A stretch of 64,000 nucleotides of DNA from an uncultured Peptostreptococcaceae bacterium. Lineage in GTDB: Bacteria > Bacillota > Clostridia > Peptostreptococcales > Peptostreptococcaceae. Where the stretch lies: contig CALWPP010000005.1 of assembly GCA_944383455.1 (NCBI GenBank), positions 1 to 64,000 on the forward strand. Direction: 5' to 3'. Below, piece by piece: positions 53,684 through 63,344 of this stretch. The translations under genes and the position numbers were made by a program. The notes below the pieces were generated by a model. It was not told the origin of the DNA, searched no databases, and saw nothing but the letters and a program-made list of their open reading frames with translations. Every line of letters begins with the position of its first letter. Within the stretch, counting starts at the first letter, position 1.

Positions 53684-56074
53684 ATGTTAGTACCTTTAAA
53701 ATGGTTAAGAGATTATGTTGATATAGATGTAGATACTCAAGAGTTTGCTGATATGATGACTATGACTGGTTCAAAAGTTGAAAAAGTGGAGTTTTTTGGA
53801 ACTGAAACTACTGGAGTTGAGGTTTGTAAAATACTTGAGATAAATCCACACCCAGATGCAGATAAATTAAGAGTAACTAAGGTTGAAGTTGCAAATAATG
53901 AAACCTTACAAATAGTTACTAATGCAACTAATATAAAAGTAGGAGATTATGTTCCCGTTGCAAGAATTGGGGCAGTTTTACCAGGAAACTTTAAGATAAA
54001 AAAAGGTAAATTAAGAGGAGTATTATCAGAAGGAATGTTTTGTGGTGCAGAAGAACTTACAATACCTTCTCAATACGTTGAAGATTATAAAAAAGATGGA
54101 ATATACATACTAGACCATCAAGAAGAATTTACACTTGGACAAGATGTTCGTGAAGTTTTAGGAATAAATGATGCGTTAATAGAATTTGAAATAACTTCAA
54201 ATAGACCAGATTGTAGATCAATAATTGGACTTGCAAGAGAGAGTGCAGTAACATTAAACAAAAAATTAAAGTTCCCAGAAATATCTATTAAATGTTCTGA
54301 TGAAAAAATGGAATTTGAAATAGATATACAAACTGATTTATGTAAAAGATACTGTGGAAAAGTTATAAAAGATGTAAAAATAGCACCATCTCCATACTGG
54401 ATGCAAAGAAGACTTATAGAAGCTGGAATGAGACCTATAAATAATATAGTTGATATAACAAATTATGTTATGATAGAGCTTGGACAACCACTTCACGCAT
54501 TTGATTTAGATGATATAAAATATAATAAAATGATAGTTAGACTAGCAGATGAAGGAGAAAAATTCACTACTTTAGATGGGGTTGAAAGAACTTTAGATAA
54601 AGATATGCTAGTTATTGGAAATAAAGATAAAACTTTAGATTTAGCAGGAATAATGGGTGGAGAAAACTCAGAAATAAAAAATACTACAACATCAGTATTT
54701 TTAGAAGGAGCTAGTTTTTCAAAAGAGAACATAAGATTAACTTCTAAAAAATTAGGACTTAGAACAGAAGCATCATCAAGATTTGAAAAAGGTATAGATA
54801 TAAATTTAGCAGAAACAGCAGTAAAAAGAGCTTGTCAATTAATTGAAGAATTAAAATGTGGAATAGTTTTAGATGGAATGCTTGATTATTATCCACACAA
54901 AGAAGAAGCACAAAAGATAACTGTAAATCCAGTTAGAATAAATAAACTTTTAGGGGTTGATATTCCTATGAGTGAGTTTATAGATATATTAGAAAGACTT
55001 GAATTTAAAACTAATTTAATATCATCAGAAAAATTAGAGCTTATAGTTCCAAGTTTTAGACTTGATATAGTTGAAGATGCTGACATTTTAGAAGAAATAG
55101 CAAGAATTTATGGATATGAAAACATACCAGCAAAAGAACTTGAAGGAAATACTACTGCTGGAATTAAAACTGAAAAGCAAAAATTTGTGGATAATCTAAA
55201 AAAAGCATCTAATTCTTGTGGTCTTAACGAAATACTTACGTATTCATTTGTTAGCCCAAAAGGAGTTGACAAAATAAATTTAGATAAAGAAGACTCAAAA
55301 AGAGAATTTGTTAAAATAATGAATCCATTAGGTGAAGAAACTTCAGTTATGAGAACAACTCTAATACCTAATATGATTGATGTATTACAAACTAATATTT
55401 CTCATAAAGTAACAGAAGCTTATCTTTTTGAATGTGGAAATACATTTACACCAAAAGAAGGACTTCCAGTTGAAGTTAAAAAATATGTTATAGGAATGTA
55501 TGGAAAAGAAGTAGACTTTTTCGATTTAAAAGGTGCAGTTGAAACAGTTTTAGAAAATGTTTGTTTTAATGATTTTGAAATAGAGCCAGAAACAAAAAAT
55601 CCTACTTTCCATCCAGGAAGATGTGCTAAAATAGTTTTAAATAATATAGAAATAGGGACTTTTGGAGAGCTTCACCCAGACGTTTTAGAAAACTATGATT
55701 TAAACCAAAGAATTTATATTGCAGAAATTAATATAGATTTAGTTTTTGAAAACATAAATAAAGTTAAAGTTTATACTCCACTTTCAAAATATCCTTCAAC
55801 TTCAAGAGATATAGCACTTTTAGTTAAAGATAGTGTATTTGTAAAGCAAATAGAAGATATAATAAAGGAAAATGGAGAAGGTATAGTTGAAAGTTATGAA
55901 CTATTTGATGTGTATAAAGGAAGTCAAATAGAAGAAGGTTATAAATCAATAGCTTACTCTATAACTTATAGAGATAAGAAAAAGACTTTAACTGATGAGG
56001 AAGTTTCAAGAGTTCACGATAAAATACTAAAAGAACTAAGTGAAAAGTTAGACGCTAACTTAAGAAGTAATTAA
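53684..56074 (+). CDS. pheT: Phenylalanyl-tRNA synthetase beta subunit
   Basis: A 796-residue subunit of standard length. Domains in order: EMAP/tRNA-binding-like domain (about 40-150; EINPHPDADKLRVTKVEV), B3/4 editing domain (IEFEITSNRPDCRSIIGLAR, DITNYVMIELGQPLHAFD), B5, the catalytic-like core and the C-terminal ferredoxin-fold anticodon-binding domain (YPSTSRDIALLVKD). It lies 19 nt after pheS with AAGGAGGAAA before the ATG. Confidence 0.97.
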   Translation: MLVPLKWLRDYVDIDVDTQEFADMMTMTGSKVEKVEFFGTETTGVEVCKILEINPHPDADKLRVTKVEVANNETLQIVTNATNIKVGDYVPVARIGAVLPGNFKIKKGKLRGVLSEGMFCGAEELTIPSQYVEDYKKDGIYILDHQEEFTLGQDVREVLGINDALIEFEITSNRPDCRSIIGLARESAVTLNKKLKFPEISIKCSDEKMEFEIDIQTDLCKRYCGKVIKDVKIAPSPYWMQRRLIEAGMRPINNIVDITNYVMIELGQPLHAFDLDDIKYNKMIVRLADEGEKFTTLDGVERTLDKDMLVIGNKDKTLDLAGIMGGENSEIKNTTTSVFLEGASFSKENIRLTSKKLGLRTEASSRFEKGIDINLAETAVKRACQLIEELKCGIVLDGMLDYYPHKEEAQKITVNPVRINKLLGVDIPMSEFIDILERLEFKTNLISSEKLELIVPSFRLDIVEDADILEEIARIYGYENIPAKELEGNTTAGIKTEKQKFVDNLKKASNSCGLNEILTYSFVSPKGVDKINLDKEDSKREFVKIMNPLGEETSVMRTTLIPNMIDVLQTNISHKVTEAYLFECGNTFTPKEGLPVEVKKYVIGMYGKEVDFFDLKGAVETVLENVCFNDFEIEPETKNPTFHPGRCAKIVLNNIEIGTFGELHPDVLENYDLNQRIYIAEINIDLVFENINKVKVYTPLSKYPSTSRDIALLVKDSVFVKQIEDIIKENGEGIVESYELFDVYKGSQIEEGYKSIAYSITYRDKKKTLTDEEVSRVHDKILKELSEKLDANLRSN

Positions 56075-56102
56075 TAACCTTCTGATGAAAGGTGGTAAAA
56101 TT

Positions 56103-56720
56103 ATGAATAAAGTTAAAGTTACTATAAATGGATATGATTATCAGATGGTGAGTGAAAAATCTGAATCTCAGATGCTTAGTGTTGCAAAGTATATAGATCA
56201 AGAAATGATGGAATTAATTGAAAAAAATCCAAAGTTAAGTACAGCACAAGCTGGTATTTTAACTTCTCTTAATATTGCTGATAAACTTTTTGAATGCGGA
56301 TATGAAAATGAAGAACTTGTAAAGGAAAAAGAAGAATTATTAAAAGAAAAAGAAGAACTTTTAAAAAAAGTTGAAGAAAGTGGATCTGAGGTTAAATTTG
56401 AGTTAAGAAAAATTCAGATGAACTATGATAATTTAAAAAACTCTGTAAATGAAAAAGATGAAAAAATAAAATTATTAGAAGAAGAAATTGAAAAATATAA
56501 AAAAGAAGTTGAATCTCTTAATGAAAAAATTAATTCATCTAGTGAATTTGTAAAAGTAAGCGAAGAAAAAATTGAAGAATACAAAAAAATTGCAGATGAA
56601 AGCGAGAAAAAAGCAAAACTTGCAGAACAATTAGCATCAAAATTTCAAAACGATAATTATAAAATCCAACTTGAAAAAGCAGAAATTGAAAATGAATTAA
56701 AGGAATTAAAGTCAAAATAA
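56103..56720 (+). CDS. zapA: Cell division protein ZapA with long coiled-coil extension
   Basis: A 205-residue protein. The first about 75 residues form the ZapA domain (KVTINGYDYQMVSEKSESQM, LSVAKYIDQEM, STAQAGILTSLNIADKLFE) that bundles FtsZ filaments. A long charged coiled coil follows (about 80-205), rich in Glu/Lys, making it about twice the size of classic ZapA; this extended form is usual in Clostridia. The ATG at 56103 follows AAAGGTGG. Third gene of the pheST operon. Confidence 0.88.
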   Translation: MNKVKVTINGYDYQMVSEKSESQMLSVAKYIDQEMMELIEKNPKLSTAQAGILTSLNIADKLFECGYENEELVKEKEELLKEKEELLKKVEESGSEVKFELRKIQMNYDNLKNSVNEKDEKIKLLEEEIEKYKKEVESLNEKINSSSEFVKVSEEKIEEYKKIADESEKKAKLAEQLASKFQNDNYKIQLEKAEIENELKELKSK

Positions 56721-56746
56721 AAGCCTACTCTTTTGAGTAGGTTTTT
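56718..56746. terminator. Bidirectional terminator between zapA and the YhgE/Pip gene
   Basis: AAAAGCCTACTC / GAGTAGGTTTTT with loop TTTT; the genes on both sides end here. Confidence 0.85.
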
Positions 56747-56747
56747 A

Positions 56748-58913
56748 TTATTCCATTAAATCAGTTTCTCTAAGTTTAGTTTTTATAGATTCTGATGATT
56801 TATTTATAGGTTTTTTAAGAATTACTGCAAATAAAATCGATACAACTAAAAATACTGATAATAATGAAATTCCTTTTATTAAGTTTGGTTCGTATATACC
56901 ACTTATAGCCTCTCTAAGAATTGATATTCCATAAGTAAATGGTAAAAATGGATTTACATTTTGGAAAAACTCTGGTGTAACTTCTATTGGGAATGTTCCT
57001 CCAGAAGCTGAAACTTGAATAACCATTAATATTATGGCTATTGCCTTACCAAAACTTGCAAATACTGAAACTAAAGAATATATTATTGATACAAATACAA
57101 TACTTATAAATACTGATAGAGCAATAAATAAAGCAGGGTTTTTAACTGAAACTTTAAGAATAAATATATCTCCACTACTTACAATAAGTGATTGTAAAAT
57201 AGCTATAGTTAATATTGTAAGACCTCTACCAAAATAAACTTCTAAAGAAGTATAATCACCTTTAGAATCAGTTGAAAGAATTGACATTAAAAGTAAAATA
57301 CCAACCCATAATGCTAAAACTGTATAAAATGGAGTCATACCTGTTCCATAGTTTGGAAGTTCGTATAATCTTTTAGTTACTAATTCTACCGGTTGTTCTA
57401 AGAAGTTTGAATGCATACTGACATCATTTTTAAGTGTAGATATTAGCTCTTTTATATCTTCACCATTATTTATTTTATCAACTGCATTAACTAATTCATC
57501 AACTATATTTTTTGCTACTGGTAATTTTTCATTTATAAATTTTATAGTGTCTTTTGCACTAGACGAAAAAGTAGTACCAGTATTTAAAATATTTTCAATT
57601 TCAGGAAGTTTGCTTTCAGTTTGATTTAGTACACTTTCTATATTATTAGCTATTTTAAAACTTTGCTCAAACATATTATTTAAAGGTACTGATATTTTTG
57701 AATCAAAACTATTTAAAAGTCCTGATGTCATAGTTTTAATTTCATTACTTACTTGAGATAATTTATTTAAATCTTGAATTAATTTGTTTAAATCTTGAGC
57801 TTGTTGACTCTGAGGATTACTAAGTTGTTCTTTTAGAGTATTAAGTAGATTAATCGCAGAGTTTATATCATTTCTCATAACTTCAAGTTGTTTTATAGGT
57901 TCTTGAAGTTTACCTTCTGTATCAAATTGACTTAATCCTTTTAAAAACTCAATTATAGTTTCGTTATTTTTAGATAAAGTATCAAGTTTAACATAAATAT
58001 TATTTATATATTCAGGTGCTATAGTTGCACCTTGATTTATAGCATCAAGTAAAGATTTGACATTACTAGAAGTATTAGTTGAAACATCAAGTAACACTTG
58101 TAAGTCATTTTTAACAACAGGTATTACACTTTCTATATTTTTCTTGCTATCATTTAAGAAAGTCTTCATATCAGAAGTTAAGTTTTTAGCATCAGTTATA
58201 GTAGTTTTTATAGTGGGAATTTGCTTTTTAAAATCTGATATAACATCATCTATTTTATATGTAGAATCTGATGCAAGTGAAATAGTTTTTTCAACATCTT
58301 TAAATTTTTGTTGAACACTAACAAGTTCATTTTCTAAATTATTTAATTTAGGAAGTTGATTTTCTATTTCCATACCAACATCATTTGAAATTTCAAATAT
58401 AACTTCACTAACAGTTTTTACTATTATCTGATTAAGTTCAGTTTGAACATTTGTAGCACCTTTGTCAGTTATCTTTGGTGCAATAGCATTTAATTTTTCA
58501 TTAACTGTATATATAATTTCTCCTTTTTTTATATCATTAGAAGTTACTGAAGATATATTCTTTGAGAAATTTTCTGGAATTTCTATTGATGCATAGTATT
58601 TTCCAGTTTTAACTCCTTTTATAGCTTCTTTTTCATCAACAAACTTCCAACCCAACTTATCATTAGATTTTAGTTTTTCGATAACTTCTTTACCAACATT
58701 AATAGTTTTATCATTTATTGTAACACTTTTGTCTTTATTAACAACTGCAACTGATAAATTTTTAGTGTTACCATAAGGATCCCAAGATGCTTTAATATTA
58801 AACCAAGCATATAAAGATGGTAAAAAAGCAAGACCTAGTATTATTATTAATAATACTTTGTTACGGAAAATATCTTTTAAATCTGACTTATAGATTTTAA
58901 ATATATTCTTCAT
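56748..58913 (-). CDS. YhgE/Pip-family membrane protein (ABC-2-like)
   Basis: A 721-residue membrane protein. One helix (about 18-37) is followed by YAWFNIKASWDPYGNTKNL, the YhgE/Pip signature, a long extracellular helical and coiled-coil region (about 60-520), and about five C-terminal helices (about 525-705) of ABC-2 permease type (GGTFPIEVTPEFFQNVNPFL then PFTYGISILREAI). Homologues include the phage-infection protein Pip of Lactococcus and YueB-like receptors; they may export a small molecule or protein. Physiological role unknown. Convergent with zapA. Confidence 0.88.
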   Translation of the reverse strand: MKNIFKIYKSDLKDIFRNKVLLIIILGLAFLPSLYAWFNIKASWDPYGNTKNLSVAVVNKDKSVTINDKTINVGKEVIEKLKSNDKLGWKFVDEKEAIKGVKTGKYYASIEIPENFSKNISSVTSNDIKKGEIIYTVNEKLNAIAPKITDKGATNVQTELNQIIVKTVSEVIFEISNDVGMEIENQLPKLNNLENELVSVQQKFKDVEKTISLASDSTYKIDDVISDFKKQIPTIKTTITDAKNLTSDMKTFLNDSKKNIESVIPVVKNDLQVLLDVSTNTSSNVKSLLDAINQGATIAPEYINNIYVKLDTLSKNNETIIEFLKGLSQFDTEGKLQEPIKQLEVMRNDINSAINLLNTLKEQLSNPQSQQAQDLNKLIQDLNKLSQVSNEIKTMTSGLLNSFDSKISVPLNNMFEQSFKIANNIESVLNQTESKLPEIENILNTGTTFSSSAKDTIKFINEKLPVAKNIVDELVNAVDKINNGEDIKELISTLKNDVSMHSNFLEQPVELVTKRLYELPNYGTGMTPFYTVLALWVGILLLMSILSTDSKGDYTSLEVYFGRGLTILTIAILQSLIVSSGDIFILKVSVKNPALFIALSVFISIVFVSIIYSLVSVFASFGKAIAIILMVIQVSASGGTFPIEVTPEFFQNVNPFLPFTYGISILREAISGIYEPNLIKGISLLSVFLVVSILFAVILKKPINKSSESIKTKLRETDLME

Positions 58914-59103
58914 AAGACACCTCTTACTTAATATTTTTTGAAATTTTAACTTTATTATTTTACCAAAATATAAGAAAATAATAATTAAATAATTTCAAAT
59001 TTATAATGGTAGAAAATAGTATAACATATATTAATATATTTTCAATGAAAAGTTATATTTAAAATAGAAATTAAAAAATTTGAAATGATAGAAAGGAAAA
59101 ATG

Positions 59104-61515
59104 ATGAAAAAAATAGAATTATTAGCACCCGTAGGGTCATTTGAAGCCTTAAAGGCTGCTGTTCAAAATGGAGCTGATGCAGTTTATCTTGGTGGAAAAG
59201 AATTTAGCGCAAGAGCATCTGCAAATAATTTTGACAAAGAAGAATTAAAAAGAGCAGTTGAGTATTGCCATATAAGAGGATGTCAAGTTTTTGTTACTGC
59301 AAATACATTAATAAAACAAAGTGAGGTTAAAAGTTTTTTAGAGTACGCAAAATATTTATATGATATTGATGTTGATGCAATAATCCTTCAAGATATTGGA
59401 ATGGCCACTCTTTTAAAAAAGGAACTTCCAGATTTTGAACTTCACGCAAGTACTCAAATGGTCGCACATTCTTTAGAAGATGTTAGATATTTAGAAAGTG
59501 TGGGATTTGATAGAGTCGTTCTTGCAAGAGAAGTAAACGTTAATGAAATAAAATATATCTGCGAAAATTCAAAAGCTGATATTGAAGTTTTCGTTCACGG
59601 TGCTTTATGTGTTTCTTATTCTGGACAATGTTTTATGAGTTCTATGATTGGGAATAGGTCAGGAAATCGTGGAAGATGTGCACAACCTTGTAGACAAAAG
59701 TACAGTCTAATTAATTATAAAACTAAAGAAGTAATAAATACTAATGGAGAGTATCTATTAAGTCAAAAAGATTTAAATGCAATCGAAGAAATAGATAAAG
59801 TAATTGAGGCTGGAGTTTATTCGCTCAAAATAGAAGGGCGAATGAAAAAGCCAGAATATGTAGCAACAGTAGTTGAAAGCTATAGAAAAACTATTGATAA
59901 TTATTTAAAAACTAAAAAAATAAATGTATCAGATGAAACAATAAATGATTTATACACTATATTTAATAGAAAATTTACCAAAGGTCTTTTACTTGGAGAT
60001 GTTGGAATTGAGACTATGAATTCAAATCTACCAAATAATATTGGGTTATTCGTTGGAACTGTAATTGATTATAATAAAAAAGCAAAAAGACTTAAAATAA
60101 AATTAGAAAATACCTTAAGAAAGGGAGATGGAATTAACCTTGGAGGAGGAACTATTGGAAGAATTATAAAGGGTAAAAATATTGATACTATAGGATATAA
60201 AGGTGAAATAATTGAGCTTGATTTTGTGGGAGAAGCTAGAAAAAATCAAATAGTATACAAAACTTCAGATAGTGAACTTTTAGATAGAGTTCAAAAGACT
60301 TTTATGGAAGATAAAGAGTTTAAAAAGAATTTTATAAATGCTAAAGTTTCTATAAAATTAAATGAAAAACCAAGGCTAGAATTTACTGATTTTAATAATA
60401 ATACTTCAGTAGTTTATGGAGAAAACTTAGTAGAAAAAGCCTTAAAAGTATCACTTACAATAGACAAAGTAGAAAATCAAATAAAAAAGCTTGGAAATAC
60501 TCCTTATGAAATAAAGGACATAGAAATTGATTTAGATGAAAATGTGAGTGTACCAGTTAGTGTACTAAATAATTTAAGAAGAGAGTGTATTGAAAAGTTA
60601 AGCAGTGAGAGAATTAAGATAAAAAATAGAAAATTTAAAACTAAAAAAATAAATTATACTCCACAAATAGTTGATAAAAAGTATAAAAATAAAATCTCTG
60701 TAAAAGTAAAGAACTTAGAACAACTAGAAGTTGTTTTAAATTACGATTTAAAAAATATTTACTATGAAGATACAAACACCATAGAAGAAGCTATTAACTT
60801 AGCCACAAAATTTGACAAAGAAATAATTTATACATCGCCTAGAATAATAAGATTTAGCGAGTATAATAATTTACAAAAAGCAATAAAAAGCAATGTAAAT
60901 TCTGTGATGGTTTCAAATTGGGGAGCAATAGATTATTTTAAGTATAAAAACTTAAATATAGATTATTTTCTACACTCTTTTAACTTAGAAAGCTTAAATT
61001 ATTTTAAAAGTATTGGAGCAAAAACTGTATGTATATCTCAAGAGCTTAATTTAGATGAAATCAAAGAAACTACAAAGTATTCTGACTTAGAAATTGAAAG
61101 TGTTGTATATGGTTTTATGCCAGTTATGATAACAGAATATTGCCCTATGGGTGTTTTAGTTCGTGATTGTAAAAAAGATAAAAGAGTTTCTAAATGCAGA
61201 GAAAGTATTTATGCACTTAAAAATTTAAATGAAGAAGAATTTAGAGTTTCACAAGATTTATTCTGTAGAAGTACAATATACAACTCAAATGTAACACTTC
61301 TTGGAGAGAGTTTAGAAGAATTAAAAAACTCTGGTATAGATATATTTAGATTAGACTTTACCCTAGAAAACAAATATGAAGTAAAAGAAGTTATTGAATC
61401 ATTCATTGAGATACTAGAAAACAATTTTAAAGTTTCAAATAAATATAATAATTTGTACAAAAGACTTGATAAAACTGGTATAACTACTGCACATTATTAT
61501 AAAGGTGTAGAATAA
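59104..61515 (+). CDS. U32-family protein with DUF3656, RlhA-like 23S rRNA hydroxylase candidate
   Basis: An 803-residue U32 'peptidase' family protein. It starts KKIELLAPVGSFEALKAAVQ and has the family signature EVFVHGALCVSYSGQC, then SSMIGNRSGNRGRCAQPCRQ with the Cys cluster for an iron-sulfur site. A DUF3656 (collagenase-like insert) region lies in the middle and a second U32-like segment with EYCPMGVLVRDC at the C-terminus. Similar full-length proteins are RlhA, which makes 5-hydroxycytidine in 23S rRNA, and older annotations name them collagenases. RlhA-like is the better guess. Of the two adjacent ATG codons, 59104 has the better spacing from AAGGA. Confidence 0.85.
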   Translation: MKKIELLAPVGSFEALKAAVQNGADAVYLGGKEFSARASANNFDKEELKRAVEYCHIRGCQVFVTANTLIKQSEVKSFLEYAKYLYDIDVDAIILQDIGMATLLKKELPDFELHASTQMVAHSLEDVRYLESVGFDRVVLAREVNVNEIKYICENSKADIEVFVHGALCVSYSGQCFMSSMIGNRSGNRGRCAQPCRQKYSLINYKTKEVINTNGEYLLSQKDLNAIEEIDKVIEAGVYSLKIEGRMKKPEYVATVVESYRKTIDNYLKTKKINVSDETINDLYTIFNRKFTKGLLLGDVGIETMNSNLPNNIGLFVGTVIDYNKKAKRLKIKLENTLRKGDGINLGGGTIGRIIKGKNIDTIGYKGEIIELDFVGEARKNQIVYKTSDSELLDRVQKTFMEDKEFKKNFINAKVSIKLNEKPRLEFTDFNNNTSVVYGENLVEKALKVSLTIDKVENQIKKLGNTPYEIKDIEIDLDENVSVPVSVLNNLRRECIEKLSSERIKIKNRKFKTKKINYTPQIVDKKYKNKISVKVKNLEQLEVVLNYDLKNIYYEDTNTIEEAINLATKFDKEIIYTSPRIIRFSEYNNLQKAIKSNVNSVMVSNWGAIDYFKYKNLNIDYFLHSFNLESLNYFKSIGAKTVCISQELNLDEIKETTKYSDLEIESVVYGFMPVMITEYCPMGVLVRDCKKDKRVSKCRESIYALKNLNEEEFRVSQDLFCRSTIYNSNVTLLGESLEELKNSGIDIFRLDFTLENKYEVKEVIESFIEILENNFKVSNKYNNLYKRLDKTGITTAHYYKGVE

Positions 61516-61520
61516 AAAAT

Positions 61521-61546
61521 AAAGGTGCAAAATTTTGCACCTTTTA
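61521..61546 (+). terminator. Terminator of the U32 gene
   Basis: AAAGGTGCAAAA / TTTTGCACCTTTT palindrome. Confidence 0.85.
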
Positions 61547-61582
61547 ACATTTATTTTCCGATAACAAATGTTAACTCGATAT

Positions 61583-61630
61583 TATTGGGGGAATAAGGGG
61601 ATATTTTAATTTAGGGGGAGTAAATATCCC
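61583..61630 (+). repeat. G-run motif and hairpin after the U32 terminator
   Basis: TATTGGGGGAATA (61583-61595) is identical to 39118-39130. Next, GGGATATTT (61598-61606) and AAATATCCC (61622-61630) form a perfect 9-bp stem whose loop contains TTAGGGGGAG. No T run follows. No gene is seen here. Confidence 0.4.
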
Positions 61631-61719
61631 TTGTAGTTTAATTATTGACTTTTATTAGATTTATATACAATAAATAGAAAAAAATTTGAAAATTATTTTT
61701 ATAAAATATATTTCCTAAA

Positions 61720-61728
61720 TGTTATAAT
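61720..61728 (+). promoter_or_regulatory. Extended -10 promoter of the tsaE operon
   Basis: TGTTATAAT, 31 nt before the tsaE start; no clear -35 box. The same extended -10 string precedes the MazF-like and Spo0E-like genes. Confidence 0.5.
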
Positions 61729-61759
61729 ATATAGATAAAAATTTGTTTGGAGAGTTAAT

Positions 61760-62212
61760 ATGATTAAAATATATTTAGAAGATGAAAATAAAACTAAAGA
61801 GATAGGATATAAACTAGGAAAATTATTAACAGAAAATAGTGTTATTTGTTTGGTTGGAGATTTGGGAGCAGGAAAAACTACATTAACTCAAAGTATTGCA
61901 AAATCCCTTGAAGTTAATGATTATATAACTAGTCCAACATTTACTATAGTGAATGAGTATGAAGGAAAATATCCACTTTATCATTTTGATGTTTATAGAA
62001 TATCAAGTAGTGATGAAATGTATGATATTGGATATGATGAGTATATAGAAAATGGTGGAGTTTGTATTATTGAATGGGCAAACTTAATAGAGGATATTTT
62101 GCCAGATGAATACCTTTATATAAATTTAAAATACTTAGATAACTCAAGAGAAATGATTTTAAATCCAATTGGAGATAAGTATGAAAAAATAGTTGAGGAG
62201 TTAATAAATTAA
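61760..62212 (+). CDS. tsaE: tRNA t6A biosynthesis ATPase TsaE
   Basis: A 150-residue P-loop protein: Walker A GDLGAGKTTLTQ, then TSPTFTIVNEYEG and HFDVYRI. It regulates the TsaBD complex that adds threonylcarbamoyl to A37 of ANN-decoding tRNAs. It overlaps tsaB by one base (TAATG), so translation is coupled. Confidence 0.95.
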   Translation: MIKIYLEDENKTKEIGYKLGKLLTENSVICLVGDLGAGKTTLTQSIAKSLEVNDYITSPTFTIVNEYEGKYPLYHFDVYRISSSDEMYDIGYDEYIENGGVCIIEWANLIEDILPDEYLYINLKYLDNSREMILNPIGDKYEKIVEELIN

Positions 62213-62901
62213 TGAAGATTTTAGGAATAGATACATCATCACTTTCAACTACGGTTGCAGTAGTTGAAGATAATAAAGTTATTTGTGAGTATACTGTTAA
62301 TACTAAAAAAACTCACTCACAAAAGCTAATGGTTATGATTGAAAATATGTTTAAGGTGAGTGATATAAATATAGCTGAAATTGATTTGATTGCAGTTTGT
62401 GAAGGTCCAGGTTCTTTTACAGGGCTTAGAATAGCTATGGCTACTGTAAAATCAATAGCACACGCTAAGAATTTACCAATAGTTACAGTAAATTCTCTTG
62501 AGATTTTAGCGGGAAATATGAATTTATGTGAGAAGAAAATATGTTCTATACTTGATGCACAAAGAGCTCAAGTATACTTTGGAAAGTATGAGTATAAAGA
62601 TAATGAATTAATAGAACTTGATAAAGTGCAAGTTACTCAAATAGATGAATTACTTAATAGTTTAGATGGTGAATGGGTAATAGTTGGTGAAGCTGTTTAT
62701 AAATATATTGATAAAATAAATAATTATAAAAATTTATATATACCAAATTCATCACATTTAATAAATAGAGCTAGTTGCCTTTGCAGTATAGCTTTAAATA
62801 AATACGAAAAAAATATAAACGTTTATAATTCGCAAACTGCAAACTTAAACTATATAAGAAAATCTCAGGCAGAACTTGATTACGAAAAGAAAAATGGGTG
62901 A
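62212..62901 (+). CDS. tsaB: tRNA t6A biosynthesis protein TsaB
   Basis: A 229-residue ASKHA-fold scaffold partner of TsaD. It starts KILGIDTSSLSTTVAVVEDN and has CEGPGSFTGLRIAMATVKSI and AHAKNLPIVTVNSLE. Lacks the metal-binding His pair of TsaD as is normal. Second gene in the tsaE-tsaB-rimI-tsaD cluster. Confidence 0.95.
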   Translation: MKILGIDTSSLSTTVAVVEDNKVICEYTVNTKKTHSQKLMVMIENMFKVSDINIAEIDLIAVCEGPGSFTGLRIAMATVKSIAHAKNLPIVTVNSLEILAGNMNLCEKKICSILDAQRAQVYFGKYEYKDNELIELDKVQVTQIDELLNSLDGEWVIVGEAVYKYIDKINNYKNLYIPNSSHLINRASCLCSIALNKYEKNINVYNSQTANLNYIRKSQAELDYEKKNG

Positions 62902-62905
62902 TTTT

Positions 62906-63343
62906 ATGATAAAAATAGAAAAAATGACTAAAGAAGATATAGATGGAATTTTAGAAGTTGAAAATAGTTCTTTTTCTATTCCTTGGACAAGAGGTTCCTT
63001 TGAGGGGGAGCTCACAAATTCGAGGGCAAATTACTTAGTTGCTAAAATTGATGAAAAAATAGTTGGATATGTTGGAGTTTGGATAATACTTGATGAAGGA
63101 CATATAACTAACGTTGCAGTTCATAAAGATTATCGTAGTCAAAAAATCGGAGATAAGTTAGTAAGTGAAATTATAAATTTATGTAAAGAAAAAAATGTAG
63201 TATCAATAACACTTGAAGTTAGAAGTTCAAATACTATTGCTCAAAATCTTTATAAAAAATATGGATTTACTTTTGCAGGAATTAGAAAAGAATATTATAG
63301 TGATAATAAAGAAGATGCACTTTTAATGTGGAAGGATGTGTAA
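62906..63343 (+). CDS. rimI: Ribosomal protein S18-alanine N-acetyltransferase RimI
   Basis: A 146-residue GNAT acetyltransferase. The acetyl-CoA motif is [19 protein letters not shown] (R-x-x-x-I-G), followed by [19 protein letters not shown] and [17 protein letters not shown], typical of RimI. The ATG at 62906 is 5 nt after the tsaB stop; GGGTGA spans that stop. Grouping with tsaB and tsaD is conserved in Firmicutes. Confidence 0.93.
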   Translation: MIKIEKMTKEDIDGILEVENSSFSIPWTRGSFEGELTNSRANYLVAKIDEKIVGYVGVWIILDEGHITNVAVHKDYRSQKIGDKLVSEIINLCKEKNVVSITLEVRSSNTIAQNLYKKYGFTFAGIRKEYYSDNKEDALLMWKDV

Positions 63344-63344
63344 A

